Source: JAGNLA01 sp964639885 (GTDB lineage Bacteria; Caldisericota; Caldisericia; JAAYUI01). Taken from it: DNA of 52,408 nt. The stretch spans positions 1 through 52,408 of the forward strand of contig CAZXEH010000014.1 in the NCBI GenBank assembly GCA_964639885.1, given 5' to 3'. A program made the translations under genes and the position numbers. Below, piece by piece: positions 17,656-27,118 of the stretch. Positions within the stretch are counted from its first letter, which is position 1. Each line of letters begins with the position of its first letter. The notes under the pieces are model-generated. The model searched no databases. It was not told where the DNA came from and saw nothing but the letters and a program-made list of their open reading frames with translations.

Positions 17656-19283
17656 AACCAATTCAGGAAATTGCAGCTAAAATAGGACTAACCGTTGAAG
17701 ATTTGGAATTCTTTGGCAAGTTCAAGGCAAAAATTTCAACCGAAGCGGTAAAGAGGCTTTCAACAGAGCGCAAAGGCAAGCTGGTCATCGTCACAGCCAT
17801 CAACCCGACCCCGTTTGGCGAAGGCAAGACAACCACCTGCATCGGTCTTGGAGATGCCCTCAGGGTTATCGGCAAGAACTCGATCATCTGCCTTCGTGAA
17901 CCGTCACTTGGCCCGTGTATGGGCGTAAAGGGTGGTGCAATCGGTGGCGGGCTCTCGAAAGTCGTACCATCGACAGACATCAACCTTCATTTCAACGGCG
18001 ACATTCACGCCGTAACAACAACAAACAACCTTCTCTCCTCAATCATCGACAACTGGATCAAGTTTGACAGGGAACCAAGGATTGATACTCACCAGATTCC
18101 ATGGAAACGCTGCGTAGACCTTAACGACAGGGCTTTAAGGGAAGTTATCGTTGGCATGGGCGATGGCAATGGAGTCATCAGGGACGATGGATTCTACATC
18201 TCTGTCGCCTCCGAGATCATGGCCATACTCTGCCTTTCCGACAACCTCATGGATCTCAAGGAACGCCTTGGCCGCATCATTTGCGCCTACACCTACGACG
18301 GAAAGCCGATCACACCGAGAGACCTTCACGTTGCCGGCGCAATGACCGCTCTTATGGCTGAAGCAATCAAGCCAAACCTGTGCCAGACACTCGAAGGCAC
18401 ACCGACGTTCATCCACGGTGGCCCATTTGCGAACATCGCACACGGAACAAACACAGTTGTTGCAACAAGACTTGCCCTCTCACTGGGAGACTATGTCATC
18501 CAGGAAACCGGCTTCGGCGCTGACCTTGGTTGTGAAAAATTCCTCGACATCGTCGGCCCGTCAAAAAACCTCAAGCCGGACACCGTCGTAATCGTGGCCT
18601 CAACAAGGGCGCTCAAGTACAACGGCGGAGTGAACCAGAAGCTTGTTTCCGAGCCAAACGTTCCGGCAATCCAGTCAGGTTTTGCAAACCTTGCCCGCCA
18701 CATCGAAAACATCAAGAAGTACGGAATCGTGCCACAGGTCGCCGTCAACCGGTTCCCAACCGACGACGAGGCAGAGTTGAACATGATCCGTGACATGGCA
18801 GCAGCACTCGGTGTTCAGGCAGCCGTCATCAGCAACTACGAACAGGGCGGAAAAGGAGCCGTTGAGCTTGCAAACGCAGTTGTAAACGGCATCGCTTCAA
18901 ACCCGAACACCTATCATCCGCTTCAGGACTACAGCGCATCAATCAAGGCAAAGATCGAAACCGTCGCAAAGGAAGTCTACAGGGCAAACGCAGTCAAGTT
19001 CACATCGCGTGCAAACTCCGACATCAAAAAGATCGAAGAGCTTGGCTTTGGCAATCTGCCGGTGTGCATGGCAAAAACCCAGTACAGCTTCAGCGACGAC
19101 AAGGAGCTTCTCGGAGCACCGACCGGTTTCGACATCACCATTCGTGAGGTGAAAGTATCGGCTGGCGCTGGTTTTATTGTCGCAGTTTGCGGTGACATCA
19201 TGCTTATGCCGGGCCTTTCAAAAGCCCCGTCAGCTGAAGGCATTGATGTTGACGAAAATGGCGTTATCACAGGCATCATCTAG
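17652..19283 (+). CDS. fhs: formate-tetrahydrofolate ligase
   Basis: Makes 10-formyl-tetrahydrofolate from formate, THF and ATP in the cytoplasm, the entry step of one-carbon metabolism and of the methyl branch of the Wood-Ljungdahl pathway. The 543-residue length is close to the usual 555. Family motifs are present: the ATP-binding PTPFGEGKTTT (about 53-63), EPSLGPCMGVKGGAIGGG, HFNGDIHAVTTTNNL and ETGFGADLGCEKF. ATG 17652 overlaps the stop of the preceding membrane gene by four bases. folD follows 8 bp after the stop. No other acetyl-CoA pathway gene is in view, so the direction (biosynthetic or catabolic) cannot be told. Confidence 0.97.
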   Translation: MKPIQEIAAKIGLTVEDLEFFGKFKAKISTEAVKRLSTERKGKLVIVTAINPTPFGEGKTTTCIGLGDALRVIGKNSIICLREPSLGPCMGVKGGAIGGGLSKVVPSTDINLHFNGDIHAVTTTNNLLSSIIDNWIKFDREPRIDTHQIPWKRCVDLNDRALREVIVGMGDGNGVIRDDGFYISVASEIMAILCLSDNLMDLKERLGRIICAYTYDGKPITPRDLHVAGAMTALMAEAIKPNLCQTLEGTPTFIHGGPFANIAHGTNTVVATRLALSLGDYVIQETGFGADLGCEKFLDIVGPSKNLKPDTVVIVASTRALKYNGGVNQKLVSEPNVPAIQSGFANLARHIENIKKYGIVPQVAVNRFPTDDEAELNMIRDMAAALGVQAAVISNYEQGGKGAVELANAVVNGIASNPNTYHPLQDYSASIKAKIETVAKEVYRANAVKFTSRANSDIKKIEELGFGNLPVCMAKTQYSFSDDKELLGAPTGFDITIREVKVSAGAGFIVAVCGDIMLMPGLSKAPSAEGIDVDENGVITGII

Positions 19284-19291
19284 GAGGAACA

Positions 19292-20137
19292 ATGGACATT
19301 CTGCTTGACGGAAAACAACTTGCAGGAGAAATGGATATCGAGTTTGCAGCAAGGGCAAAGGCTCTCCGCGACAAAGGCAAACCGGCAAAACTGGTTGTAA
19401 TCCTCGTTGGAAACGACCCGGCATCTGAAACATACGTAAACATGAAGGGCAAACGCTGCATCAAACTCGGCATCGACTCAGACACAATCAAGCTCCCTGA
19501 GTCAACCACACAGGAAGAGCTGATCACGCTCATCGAGAAACTCAACGCAGACAAGACAATTTCAGGCATCCTCACCCAGCTTCCACTTCCAAAGCACATC
19601 AACGAACAGGTCATCCTCGAAACCATCTCGCCAAAGAAAGACGTGGACTGCTTCCACCCGATAAATGTCGGCCATCTGACAATCGGAAACCCGGTCTTCC
19701 TTCCGGCAACACCATACGGAATCATCAAACTCCTTGAACATTTCGGCTGTGAATTCACCGGAAAGCACGCAGTCGTCATCGGCCGTTCAAACATCGTCGG
19801 CAAACCGGTCGCCCTCCTTCTCCTCCAGAGGCACTGCACAGTCACAATCTGCCACTCCAGAACCACAAATCTTCCTGAAATCTGCAGGCAGGGTGACATC
19901 CTTGTCGCAGCTGTCGGCAAAACCCAGATGGTCAAAAAAGACTGGGTGAAGCCAGGCGCATGGGTGGTTGATGTTGGAACGAACAAACTTCCGGACGGAA
20001 CCCAGGTCGGGGATGTTGACTTCGAGGCGGTTAAGGATATTGTTAAAGCAATATCACCGGTGCCGCGAGGAGTGGGCCCGATGACCATCACAATGCTCAT
20101 TCACAACACTTTGACATCTGCGGAGTTGACTGCCTGA
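19292..20137 (+). CDS. folD: bifunctional methylenetetrahydrofolate dehydrogenase/methenyl-THF cyclohydrolase
   Basis: Interconverts methylene-, methenyl- and 10-formyl-THF, the steps directly after Fhs. The 281-residue length is normal. The active-site Tyr48 and Lys52 are in SETYVNMKGK, followed by TQLPLPKHI, the Rossmann segment VVIGRSNIVGKPVALLLLQ and the PVPRGVGPMT motif near the end. TAGGAGG lies just before ATG 19292. It is probably co-transcribed with fhs, and nadK starts 2 bp after its stop, a logical pairing because FolD uses NADP in most bacteria. Confidence 0.97.
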   Translation: MDILLDGKQLAGEMDIEFAARAKALRDKGKPAKLVVILVGNDPASETYVNMKGKRCIKLGIDSDTIKLPESTTQEELITLIEKLNADKTISGILTQLPLPKHINEQVILETISPKKDVDCFHPINVGHLTIGNPVFLPATPYGIIKLLEHFGCEFTGKHAVVIGRSNIVGKPVALLLLQRHCTVTICHSRTTNLPEICRQGDILVAAVGKTQMVKKDWVKPGAWVVDVGTNKLPDGTQVGDVDFEAVKDIVKAISPVPRGVGPMTITMLIHNTLTSAELTA

Positions 20138-20139
20138 AA

Positions 20140-20988
20140 ATGAAAAAGGTCGGACTGGTATTCTGGAAAACTGACGAGTACACCCTTCGTACGTCACAGG
20201 AAGCTGCAAACTGGCTCAACGCCAGAGGCATTGAGGCCTGCCTCCCAGACCGTCCTGAATTCAAGCATGGGCTTGACATAAAGGAATGTACAGACTTCCC
20301 TGAAGGCTGCGACGTCATTCTTTCGCTGGGGGGAGACGGCACTCTCCTTCGATCGGTTGAGTACGCCTCTCCACTTGGAATCCCCGTTCTTGGCGTAAAT
20401 CTTGGCAACCTGGGATATCTGACCGAGGTTGAACGGACAGAGTTCCAGGGGGCGCTTGAACGCGTCATCAAAGGCGACTACCAGCTTGACGAGCGCGTCA
20501 TGCTCAAAGGCGAACTTCTGAGAACCGGCGAAGTCCTCAAGACTATCTACGCACTCAACGACATCTATTTCTACCGTGACATGACTTCACGGATCATCAA
20601 TGTGATAATCTACATCGACAACCAGAGAATCGGCCGTTCCCGTGCCGATGGAATAATAGTCAGCACACCAACTGGCTCAACCGGTTACTCCCTGGCTGCA
20701 GGCGGACCAATTATTGACCCAAAAACCGATGCATTCTCAATCACCCCAATCTGCCCCCACGATTTCAACCAGCGAACTTTCATCGTCCCTGCCGACAAGA
20801 GAATCACCCTTGAGTTCGAAATGCCTCAGGGCACATACGGATGTTTTGCCGACGGACAGATAATCGCCCCACTGGTTTCACACGACAAGTGCACCGTCTC
20901 CCGATGCCCGCACAATGCAAAGCTGATCAGATTCAACAAGAAAGATTTCTACAAAGTCCTGGGCTCGGTCTTCCACTGGAGTGACTGA
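20140..20988 (+). CDS. nadK: NAD kinase
   Basis: Phosphorylates NAD to NADP with ATP or polyphosphate. The 282-residue protein has the GGDGT motif (64-68), the following NLGNLGYLTEVE segment, the substrate-site NDIYFYRD and the glycine-rich STPTGSTGYSLAAGGPI. Length and order of motifs are typical. ATG 20140 lies two bases after the folD stop, without a clear Shine-Dalgarno, so it is probably read by re-initiation. Its TGA shares one base with the recN ATG. It supplies NADP to the upstream FolD reaction and to biosynthesis generally. Confidence 0.96.
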   Translation: MKKVGLVFWKTDEYTLRTSQEAANWLNARGIEACLPDRPEFKHGLDIKECTDFPEGCDVILSLGGDGTLLRSVEYASPLGIPVLGVNLGNLGYLTEVERTEFQGALERVIKGDYQLDERVMLKGELLRTGEVLKTIYALNDIYFYRDMTSRIINVIIYIDNQRIGRSRADGIIVSTPTGSTGYSLAAGGPIIDPKTDAFSITPICPHDFNQRTFIVPADKRITLEFEMPQGTYGCFADGQIIAPLVSHDKCTVSRCPHNAKLIRFNKKDFYKVLGSVFHWSD

Positions 20989-22715
20989 TGATTTCAGGGC
21001 TTTCGGTTGCCAACTTCGCGGTTGCAAGGAAGTTGACGCTCGATCTTGATGACGGGCTGACCATAATCACCGGTGAAACAGGTGCTGGGAAATCCATTCT
21101 CGTTGGCGCTCTCCTTGTCGGTCTTGGTGGAAAATGGAAACCTGAATCACTTCGTCACGGAGCAGACAAGGCAACCGTCGAACTCATCTTCAAATTAAAC
21201 CAGAGCGAACAGGATTTGCTTGGCGACAAATCGATTCTTGAGGACGGCGAACTGATCGTTTCAAGAACGGTCGACACGGACGGCAAAAGTCGCATCCGAA
21301 TCGGCGGAATGCAAACCACCCTTGGTGAGCTCAGGGACACAACCTCACGGCTGGTGGACGTTCATTCACAATTCGACGCACAGTCGCTGCTTGATCCAAG
21401 AATCCACCAGCAGCTGCTGGACAGGTTCGCCGGCAATGAACACCTCAAAAATGTTGAAAACTTCGGCGCAAAAGCTCAGGAACTCAGGCAACTGCTCATC
21501 GAACTCAAAAGGATGCAGAGCAGCGAGGAAGAGCGCAGGCGCAGACTCGATTATATTGCCTTCGAGCTTGAAGAATTTGAAAAAATCAAACCCCAGCCTG
21601 GCGAAGATGTAATCCTTGAACAGGAGCGAAACCGGCTCCTCAACATCGCAAGGCTTGCAGACCTGGCAGGAGCGATAAAATCTGCCATGGACGGAGTTGA
21701 AGATCAGCAGGGAATTGTCTCTCTTGCCAAAAATGCAAGAAAAGCCATATCTGATCTCGTCAGAATTGACAAGACACCGGACGAAGCCTCGTCACTGCTG
21801 GAAACAACACTGGCAAGCGCAACAGAAGTTTCGGCCATGATCGGCGATTACCTCTCCGGTCTCACTTTTGACCCTGAAAGATTGGAACAGGCTGAATCCC
21901 GTCTCAACGAACTCTCAAAAATCACACGCCGTTTCGGTTCAAATCTTGACGACGTGTTCAACGGCATTGAAAAACTCAGGATTGAGATGGATTCTCTCTC
22001 AAATGCTGACGAGAGAGCCGGACAAATCCAGCAGGAAATTGAGTCTGTCAGAGGCAAACTTGGAATCATCGGAGCTTCAGTCAGGCAGGGCCGTCTCGAA
22101 TCGGCAAAAATGCTCAGCCAGGCAATCGTCTCCGAGCTTTCAGACCTCGCACTGGAAAAAGCCACGTTCTCGGTGAACCTGATCCCGTTTGAGCCAAGTG
22201 AAAGCCTCTATTGCATGGTCAACGGCCAAACCGTCGGCATCAGCGAAAACGGAACCGATGTTGTAGAATTCGTCATCTCAACCAATCCGGGCGAGCCGGC
22301 CAAATCGATTCAGAAAGTCGCTTCAGGCGGTGAACTTTCAAGGATAATGCTTGCGTTGAAGGTCATCCTCTCTGAAGTCGACCAGACCCCGACCCTCATT
22401 TTCGACGAGGTTGATTCAGGCGTTGGCGGAAGAATCGGTGAGATGATCGGAAGAAAACTTGCAAAACTCTCGCGCAAACGCCAGATCATCTGCATCACCC
22501 ACCTCCCCCAGATCGCAGCGTTCGCAGACAGGCACATCATGATCGTCAAGCACACCGACACCGACGAAACCTCGATTGAGTGCATGGAACTGGCGCAACG
22601 CGGACGCATCGAGGAGCTTGCCAGAATGGGTTCCGGCGACAAAATCAGCCAGGTCAGCCTCAAGCACGCCGAAGAACTGCTGCTGGAAGCAAAGAAAATC
22701 AAAACTGCACAATGA
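20988..22715 (+). CDS. recN: DNA repair protein RecN
   Basis: SMC-like ATPase acting in double-strand break repair. The 575-residue protein has Walker A GETGAGKS (29-36) at the N-terminus and a central coiled-coil region (about 150-370, rich in E/K/R/L). The ABC signature (VASGGELSRIMLALK) and Walker B (TLIFDEVDSGVGG) lie towards the C-terminus, followed by the CITHLPQIAAFAD segment. All motifs are intact and the length is normal. It overlaps nadK by one base and ligA by four (ATGA), so the metabolic genes and the DNA-repair pair are tightly packed in one transcript. Confidence 0.96.
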   Translation: MISGLSVANFAVARKLTLDLDDGLTIITGETGAGKSILVGALLVGLGGKWKPESLRHGADKATVELIFKLNQSEQDLLGDKSILEDGELIVSRTVDTDGKSRIRIGGMQTTLGELRDTTSRLVDVHSQFDAQSLLDPRIHQQLLDRFAGNEHLKNVENFGAKAQELRQLLIELKRMQSSEEERRRRLDYIAFELEEFEKIKPQPGEDVILEQERNRLLNIARLADLAGAIKSAMDGVEDQQGIVSLAKNARKAISDLVRIDKTPDEASSLLETTLASATEVSAMIGDYLSGLTFDPERLEQAESRLNELSKITRRFGSNLDDVFNGIEKLRIEMDSLSNADERAGQIQQEIESVRGKLGIIGASVRQGRLESAKMLSQAIVSELSDLALEKATFSVNLIPFEPSESLYCMVNGQTVGISENGTDVVEFVISTNPGEPAKSIQKVASGGELSRIMLALKVILSEVDQTPTLIFDEVDSGVGGRIGEMIGRKLAKLSRKRQIICITHLPQIAAFADRHIMIVKHTDTDETSIECMELAQRGRIEELARMGSGDKISQVSLKHAEELLLEAKKIKTAQ

Positions 22716-24739
22716 ACCCAAGTGAAGAAATTTCAGAGCTCAAGAAAAAACTCAACAGAGCCATACATCAATACTACATTTTAGACTCGCCGGAAATCTC
22801 AGACGCTGAATACGACAAACTTTTCAGGCAACTCGTCGAACTTGAGAAGCAAAACCCAGAGCTTGTCACACCCGATTCACCAACCCAGCGTGTTGGCGGT
22901 AAAGCCTCGGAAAAATTTGAAAAAGTCAGCCACAAAATCCCAATGCTCAGTCTCGGCAACGCTTTCAATCTCGAAGATTTGAAGGCTTGGGACGAGAGGG
23001 TCAAAAAAGTTGTACCGGAAGCAATTTACTCCTCCGAAGTCAAACTCGACGGTCTGGCAATAAACCTGCGGTATGAAAACGGCATTCTGACAGTCGGCGC
23101 CACGAGGGGCGACGGAACCACAGGCGAAAACGTGACCGAAAACCTCAAAACCGTAAAATCGATTCCGCTTCGACTGATCGAGCCTTTTCCTGAACTGATC
23201 GAGGTTCGTGGCGAGGTGGTCATGCTTGAGGAGGAGCTTGTCAGGCTCAATTCCGAGCGTGAGGCTGCGGGACTTCCCCTGTTTGCAAACACCAGAAACG
23301 CTGCTGCAGGCTCGGTTCGCCAACTTGACTCAGAGATCACGGCCTCAAGGAAGCTCGATTTTTTCGCATACCATGTCGGGGAATGCCCCGAAATATCCTG
23401 GAAAACCCAGACCGAGCTCGTTCAGTTGCTTGGAAATCTCGGTTTTAAAACAGTTCCTTTCCACAGGCAGGCAGGCACGATTGATGAATGCTGGTCTCAG
23501 ATCGAGGAGTTGAACGAACACCGTGAAAAGCTGCCTTTTGGTGCCGACGGAGTAGTCATAAAAGTCGACCAGTACGATTATCACGACGTTCTTGGCGCAA
23601 CATCGCACGAACCGAGATGGGCGATTGCCTACAAATTCCCGCCAGAAGAGCGCGAAACGGTCGTCAAGGAGATCACCCCGTCGGTTGGCAGAACCGGAGC
23701 GATTACGCCCATTGCTGTCTTTGAGCCTGTTTTGCTCGAAGGATCGACGGTTGGAAGGGCATCCCTCCACAACGAAGACGAGGTAAACCGGCTTGATATC
23801 ATGGTTTTTGACCACATCATAGTTAGAAAGGCTGGCTCAGTCATTCCAGAAGTGGTCAGAGTGCTGGCCGAAAAAAGGACAGGCATCGAACAACCATTCG
23901 TCATGCCGGCGAAATGTCCGGTTTGCGGATCGGACACGCTCAGAGAAGAGGACAGCGCCTACACCCGTTGTACAAACGCCTCGTGTCCAGCACAGGTAAA
24001 GGAGCGCATCCTGCACTTTGCCTCACGTGAAAACGCAAATATTGACAACATCGGCGACGTTCTGGTGGACAAACTCGTGACATCTGGAAAGGTCAAAACA
24101 ATAGCAGACATCTATATTTTAACCAAGTCTGACCTGCTCGGATTTGAACGCATGGGCGACAAAATCGCCACAAAGATCATTGCCAACATCGAGAACTCAA
24201 AAAGCATGGGTTTGGCAAGGCTTCTCTCAGGTCTGGGCATTTTGATGGTTGGCAAGGTAGTTGCCAGGAATCTTGCAATAAAATATCGATCGATTCAGGA
24301 TATAATGGCCGAGACGGAAGAAAACCTCAGGCAAACAGATGGAGTTGGCGAAAAAATAGCCCATTCAATCAGGGTTTTCTTCGACCAGGAACCAAACAGG
24401 GAGCTGATTTCAAAGCTTGAAACGGCCGGTGTTGACATGAGTAGCGAGCCGTCAGCCAAAGTTGAGGGAAAGCTCTCTGGACTTACTTTTGTTCTCACCG
24501 GCACACTCAGTTCCATGTCCCGTGAGGAAGCCTCGCAACTCATCGAAAATCTTGGTGGCAAAACCTCTGGTTCTGTTTCAAAGAAAACAAGCTTTGTCGT
24601 CGCTGGTGCCGAAGCAGGCTCAAAGCTTGACAAGGCTTCCGAACTGGGGGTAAAGGTTCTCAACGAAGCTGAATTCCTTGAACTCATCGACTTCAAACCT
24701 GACATTGCACCGACAAAAAATCCAATGTCTCTTTTCTAA
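22712..24739 (+). CDS. ligA: NAD-dependent DNA ligase LigA
   Basis: Seals nicks using NAD as AMP donor; the bacterial replicative ligase. The 675-residue protein contains domain Ia (HQYYILDSPEISDAEYD) and adenylation Lys111 in EVKLDG, then the OB fold. A Cys4 zinc finger (CPVCGSDT and CTNASCPAQ), HhH repeats and a C-terminal BRCT domain (about 590-665) follow. ATG 22712 was chosen because it overlaps the recN TGA and gives the standard N-terminus; a 44-codon upstream extension inside recN is not credible. It is the last gene of the long transcript that starts at 15718. Confidence 0.97.
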   Translation: MNPSEEISELKKKLNRAIHQYYILDSPEISDAEYDKLFRQLVELEKQNPELVTPDSPTQRVGGKASEKFEKVSHKIPMLSLGNAFNLEDLKAWDERVKKVVPEAIYSSEVKLDGLAINLRYENGILTVGATRGDGTTGENVTENLKTVKSIPLRLIEPFPELIEVRGEVVMLEEELVRLNSEREAAGLPLFANTRNAAAGSVRQLDSEITASRKLDFFAYHVGECPEISWKTQTELVQLLGNLGFKTVPFHRQAGTIDECWSQIEELNEHREKLPFGADGVVIKVDQYDYHDVLGATSHEPRWAIAYKFPPEERETVVKEITPSVGRTGAITPIAVFEPVLLEGSTVGRASLHNEDEVNRLDIMVFDHIIVRKAGSVIPEVVRVLAEKRTGIEQPFVMPAKCPVCGSDTLREEDSAYTRCTNASCPAQVKERILHFASRENANIDNIGDVLVDKLVTSGKVKTIADIYILTKSDLLGFERMGDKIATKIIANIENSKSMGLARLLSGLGILMVGKVVARNLAIKYRSIQDIMAETEENLRQTDGVGEKIAHSIRVFFDQEPNRELISKLETAGVDMSSEPSAKVEGKLSGLTFVLTGTLSSMSREEASQLIENLGGKTSGSVSKKTSFVVAGAEAGSKLDKASELGVKVLNEAEFLELIDFKPDIAPTKNPMSLF

Positions 24740-24752
24740 CAACGGCACCAAT

Positions 24753-24781
24753 TTGAAATTTACTGAAAAAGATAACATAAT
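24753..24781 (+). promoter_or_regulatory. promoter of the esterase-dockerin gene, leaderless geometry
   Basis: TTGAAA (24753-24758), 17-bp spacer, CATAAT (24776-24781), then 7 nt to the GTG at 24789. The -10 matches the consensus at 5 of 6 positions. No ribosome binding site lies before the GTG. Confidence 0.75.
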
Positions 24782-24788
24782 CTCAAAT

Positions 24789-26933
24789 GTGAAGATAATC
24801 CGTTTCATTTTGGCGTTGCTTGTTGCGGTAACTTTGGTTCCGGTGGCAAAATCTGCAAGCGGTTACTACATCGGTGGCCGTGAGGTTCCAGGCCCGCTTC
24901 CTCCTAACTGGTGGCTGAGGCCTGCACTTGATACACAAATCGGCCTTGTCTACGGAAATGCAAACGGAGTCGATCTTCTGCTCGACTTTGCCAAACCACA
25001 GCTTTGTAGAAACCAGAAAGTTCCTCTTGTCGTCTACGTTCATGGTGGCTGGTGGGTAGCTGGCTCAAGAACCGGCATGGTCACTTCAGGCTATGCAACC
25101 ATGTACTACCAGTGTGGGATTGCCTTCGCCTCAATCGACTACAGGTTAACTCCTGCCTATCAATACAAGGACATCATCGGCGACTGCAAGCTTGCAATAA
25201 GATATTTAAGGGCAAATGCAGACACGCTTGGCATTGACCCGGACAAGATTGCAATATGGGGTGGATCAGCAGGAGGTCACCTGGTTTCATTGATGGGAAC
25301 CGCAGGTGATAGCGACGGACTGGAAGGTCCCGGATATCCGGGAGTATCAAGCAGGCCATCAGCGGTTGTCAACGACTGTGGAATAGAAGACTTGACATCA
25401 CCGTGGGATGCAACATCCAACACAATCATCGGCTGGTTCCTTGGCTGTCAGGCATCGACTTGTCCCGACAAAGCCAAAGAGGCTTCGCCGGCCTGGCAGG
25501 CAAGCCCGGATGACCCGCCAATCATGACCCTTCATGGCGACCATGACCCAACCGTTGCCTACTCTCAGGCTCTCGCCTTCAACAAATCGCTGAAAAATGT
25601 TGGAAACAAGGGAGCTTTCATCTGTATTGTCAATGGCAACCACGGTTTTGGCCCGTACACGAGCGGCGTTACAGTCACTCCCGACTGGCTCAGGCAGATT
25701 TATCTGAGATTCTACCATATTTTGAGGTATATAGAACCCGGCCTTTCCTGCGACCTCAACGTTGATGGATTTGTCAATGCCGGCGACTCATCAGAGCTTG
25801 ACAGCCTGATGGGGCTAGAGGGCATAAACGACGGAGGCGCACCAACTTCACCAACCTGGAACACCCAGGCTGACACTTATTCTGATGGAAAAATCAACTA
25901 CAAAGATTGGCAGGCTTTCTCAAAAATTTCGGTTCTCCCGCCAAAGTTCAGTCTGGAAATCATTCCGTCAACACTAGACATCGGCAATGTCAGGATTGTG
26001 ATCAAGAATCTCGGCCAACTCGACATCCACAATTACAAAGTGACTCTTGCGGTTCCCCCACAGCTGACGCTGAAAAGCTCAAGCGAAAGTGTGGCTGTCA
26101 ATGGTCAAACCTTGATTTACTCTGGCTCACTGTTGCCTGCCTGGCAATCAAAAACAATTGACCTGGTTTTCAAAACAACAGACAGCCCGTCAGGCGAAAA
26201 ACTCTTGCAGTTGACGATGAAATCTGATCTTTCAGCACCGGAGGACATCCTCCCAATTCAAACGTCTGCAAAAATTTCGCTGCCATCACTCTCACTCTGG
26301 CTTGGCTCATCAATGATGCGCATCAAATCAGGAGATAAACCGATCCTCACAGCTATAGCCAGAAACACGAGTTTTGCACCCGTAAAAAATGCAGAGCTTT
26401 GGATCGGTCTACCGAAAGAACTTGTCTTTCTTGCATCGGTGCCACAGGGAACAAAAACTGGAAACAAAATAGTTTTTGACATCGGCACGATGGCGCCCGG
26501 CTCAAGCGTATCATTCAAGATCACAACGCAGGCGGCAGAAGGTGTTGATGCTGGCACTTTGCTCATTAATTCAGGGTTGTCGTCGGATCAGACCTATAAC
26601 CTCGCCAATTCGACCGTTTTAACCGTTGCAAAAGACATCCCGGGCAGTAATCCTGAGCTATTGATTAAATGGGGTGGTTTCGACACAAAAGAGTCGGTTG
26701 CTCCGTCAGGAAAAGAAATTACAGCCAACATCTCTGCCGATATGGGGACTTCTCCCTACACGGTCACCATTGATTGGGGCGATGGCACTGTGGCCACATC
26801 GACTATTGATGGGACAAGCTCTGGAAATTTCGGCCATATCTATCAGTCAGCCGGTGAGTTTGAGGTCACGGTTAATTGTCTTGACTCAGCTGCTCGCTCA
26901 AAACTAATCAAAAGACGCATAAAAGTGATATGA
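24789..26933 (+). CDS. secreted alpha/beta-hydrolase (esterase) with dockerin-like and PKD domains
   Basis: A 714-residue exported enzyme: signal peptide (1-24), then an HSL/BD-FAE-type esterase domain with oxyanion HGGWW (85-89), nucleophile Ser160 in GGSAGGH, acid Asp in HGDHDP and His in NGNHGFG. A dockerin-like EF-hand pair follows (CDLNVDGFVNAGD and YSDGKINYKDW, about 317-380), then two DUF11/CARDB-like beta domains and a terminal PKD domain (IDWGDGT). The GTG start precedes the signal peptide and has promoter boxes instead of a Shine-Dalgarno. The substrate is unknown; acyl or acetyl esters of polysaccharides would suit a dockerin protein. A shorter paralog lies at 44665-45846. Confidence 0.88.
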   Translation: MKIIRFILALLVAVTLVPVAKSASGYYIGGREVPGPLPPNWWLRPALDTQIGLVYGNANGVDLLLDFAKPQLCRNQKVPLVVYVHGGWWVAGSRTGMVTSGYATMYYQCGIAFASIDYRLTPAYQYKDIIGDCKLAIRYLRANADTLGIDPDKIAIWGGSAGGHLVSLMGTAGDSDGLEGPGYPGVSSRPSAVVNDCGIEDLTSPWDATSNTIIGWFLGCQASTCPDKAKEASPAWQASPDDPPIMTLHGDHDPTVAYSQALAFNKSLKNVGNKGAFICIVNGNHGFGPYTSGVTVTPDWLRQIYLRFYHILRYIEPGLSCDLNVDGFVNAGDSSELDSLMGLEGINDGGAPTSPTWNTQADTYSDGKINYKDWQAFSKISVLPPKFSLEIIPSTLDIGNVRIVIKNLGQLDIHNYKVTLAVPPQLTLKSSSESVAVNGQTLIYSGSLLPAWQSKTIDLVFKTTDSPSGEKLLQLTMKSDLSAPEDILPIQTSAKISLPSLSLWLGSSMMRIKSGDKPILTAIARNTSFAPVKNAELWIGLPKELVFLASVPQGTKTGNKIVFDIGTMAPGSSVSFKITTQAAEGVDAGTLLINSGLSSDQTYNLANSTVLTVAKDIPGSNPELLIKWGGFDTKESVAPSGKEITANISADMGTSPYTVTIDWGDGTVATSTIDGTSSGNFGHIYQSAGEFEVTVNCLDSAARSKLIKRRIKVI

Positions 26934-27012
26934 ATTGATTTTTAGTTAGCATAATCGATTTATAGCGTCAATACAAAAGCATAATAAATCATGATTGATA
27001 TTTATCAATTAA

Positions 27013-27061
27013 TTATTTGCAACTAACTTGCAATAACTTAACCGAAACTTTATTTGCAACT
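27013..27061 (+). repeat. two 12-bp direct repeats upstream of a Met-rich gene promoter
   Basis: TTATTTGCAACT occurs at 27013-27024 and 27050-27061, 37 bp apart, immediately upstream of the -35 box at 27064. A third partial copy (TTGCAATAACT) lies between them. This could be an activator site; no matching regulator is in the window. Confidence 0.55.
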
Positions 27062-27063
27062 TA

Positions 27064-27091
27064 TTGACAATAGATAAACAGGTACTATTAT
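27064..27091 (+). promoter_or_regulatory. promoter of the first Met-rich membrane gene
   Basis: TTGACA (27064-27069), 16-bp spacer, TATTAT (27086-27091). It precedes a Shine-Dalgarno AAGGAGG and ATG 27119, so this transcript has a short leader. Confidence 0.65.
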
Positions 27092-27118
27092 ACCAGATAA
27101 AAGAACAAGGAGGTTCTG

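Noticed and set aside
22580..22711. 44-codon N-terminal extension of LigA
   Set aside because: It lies within recN, is Arg/Gln-rich, and the ATGA-overlap start gives the normal LigA N-terminus.
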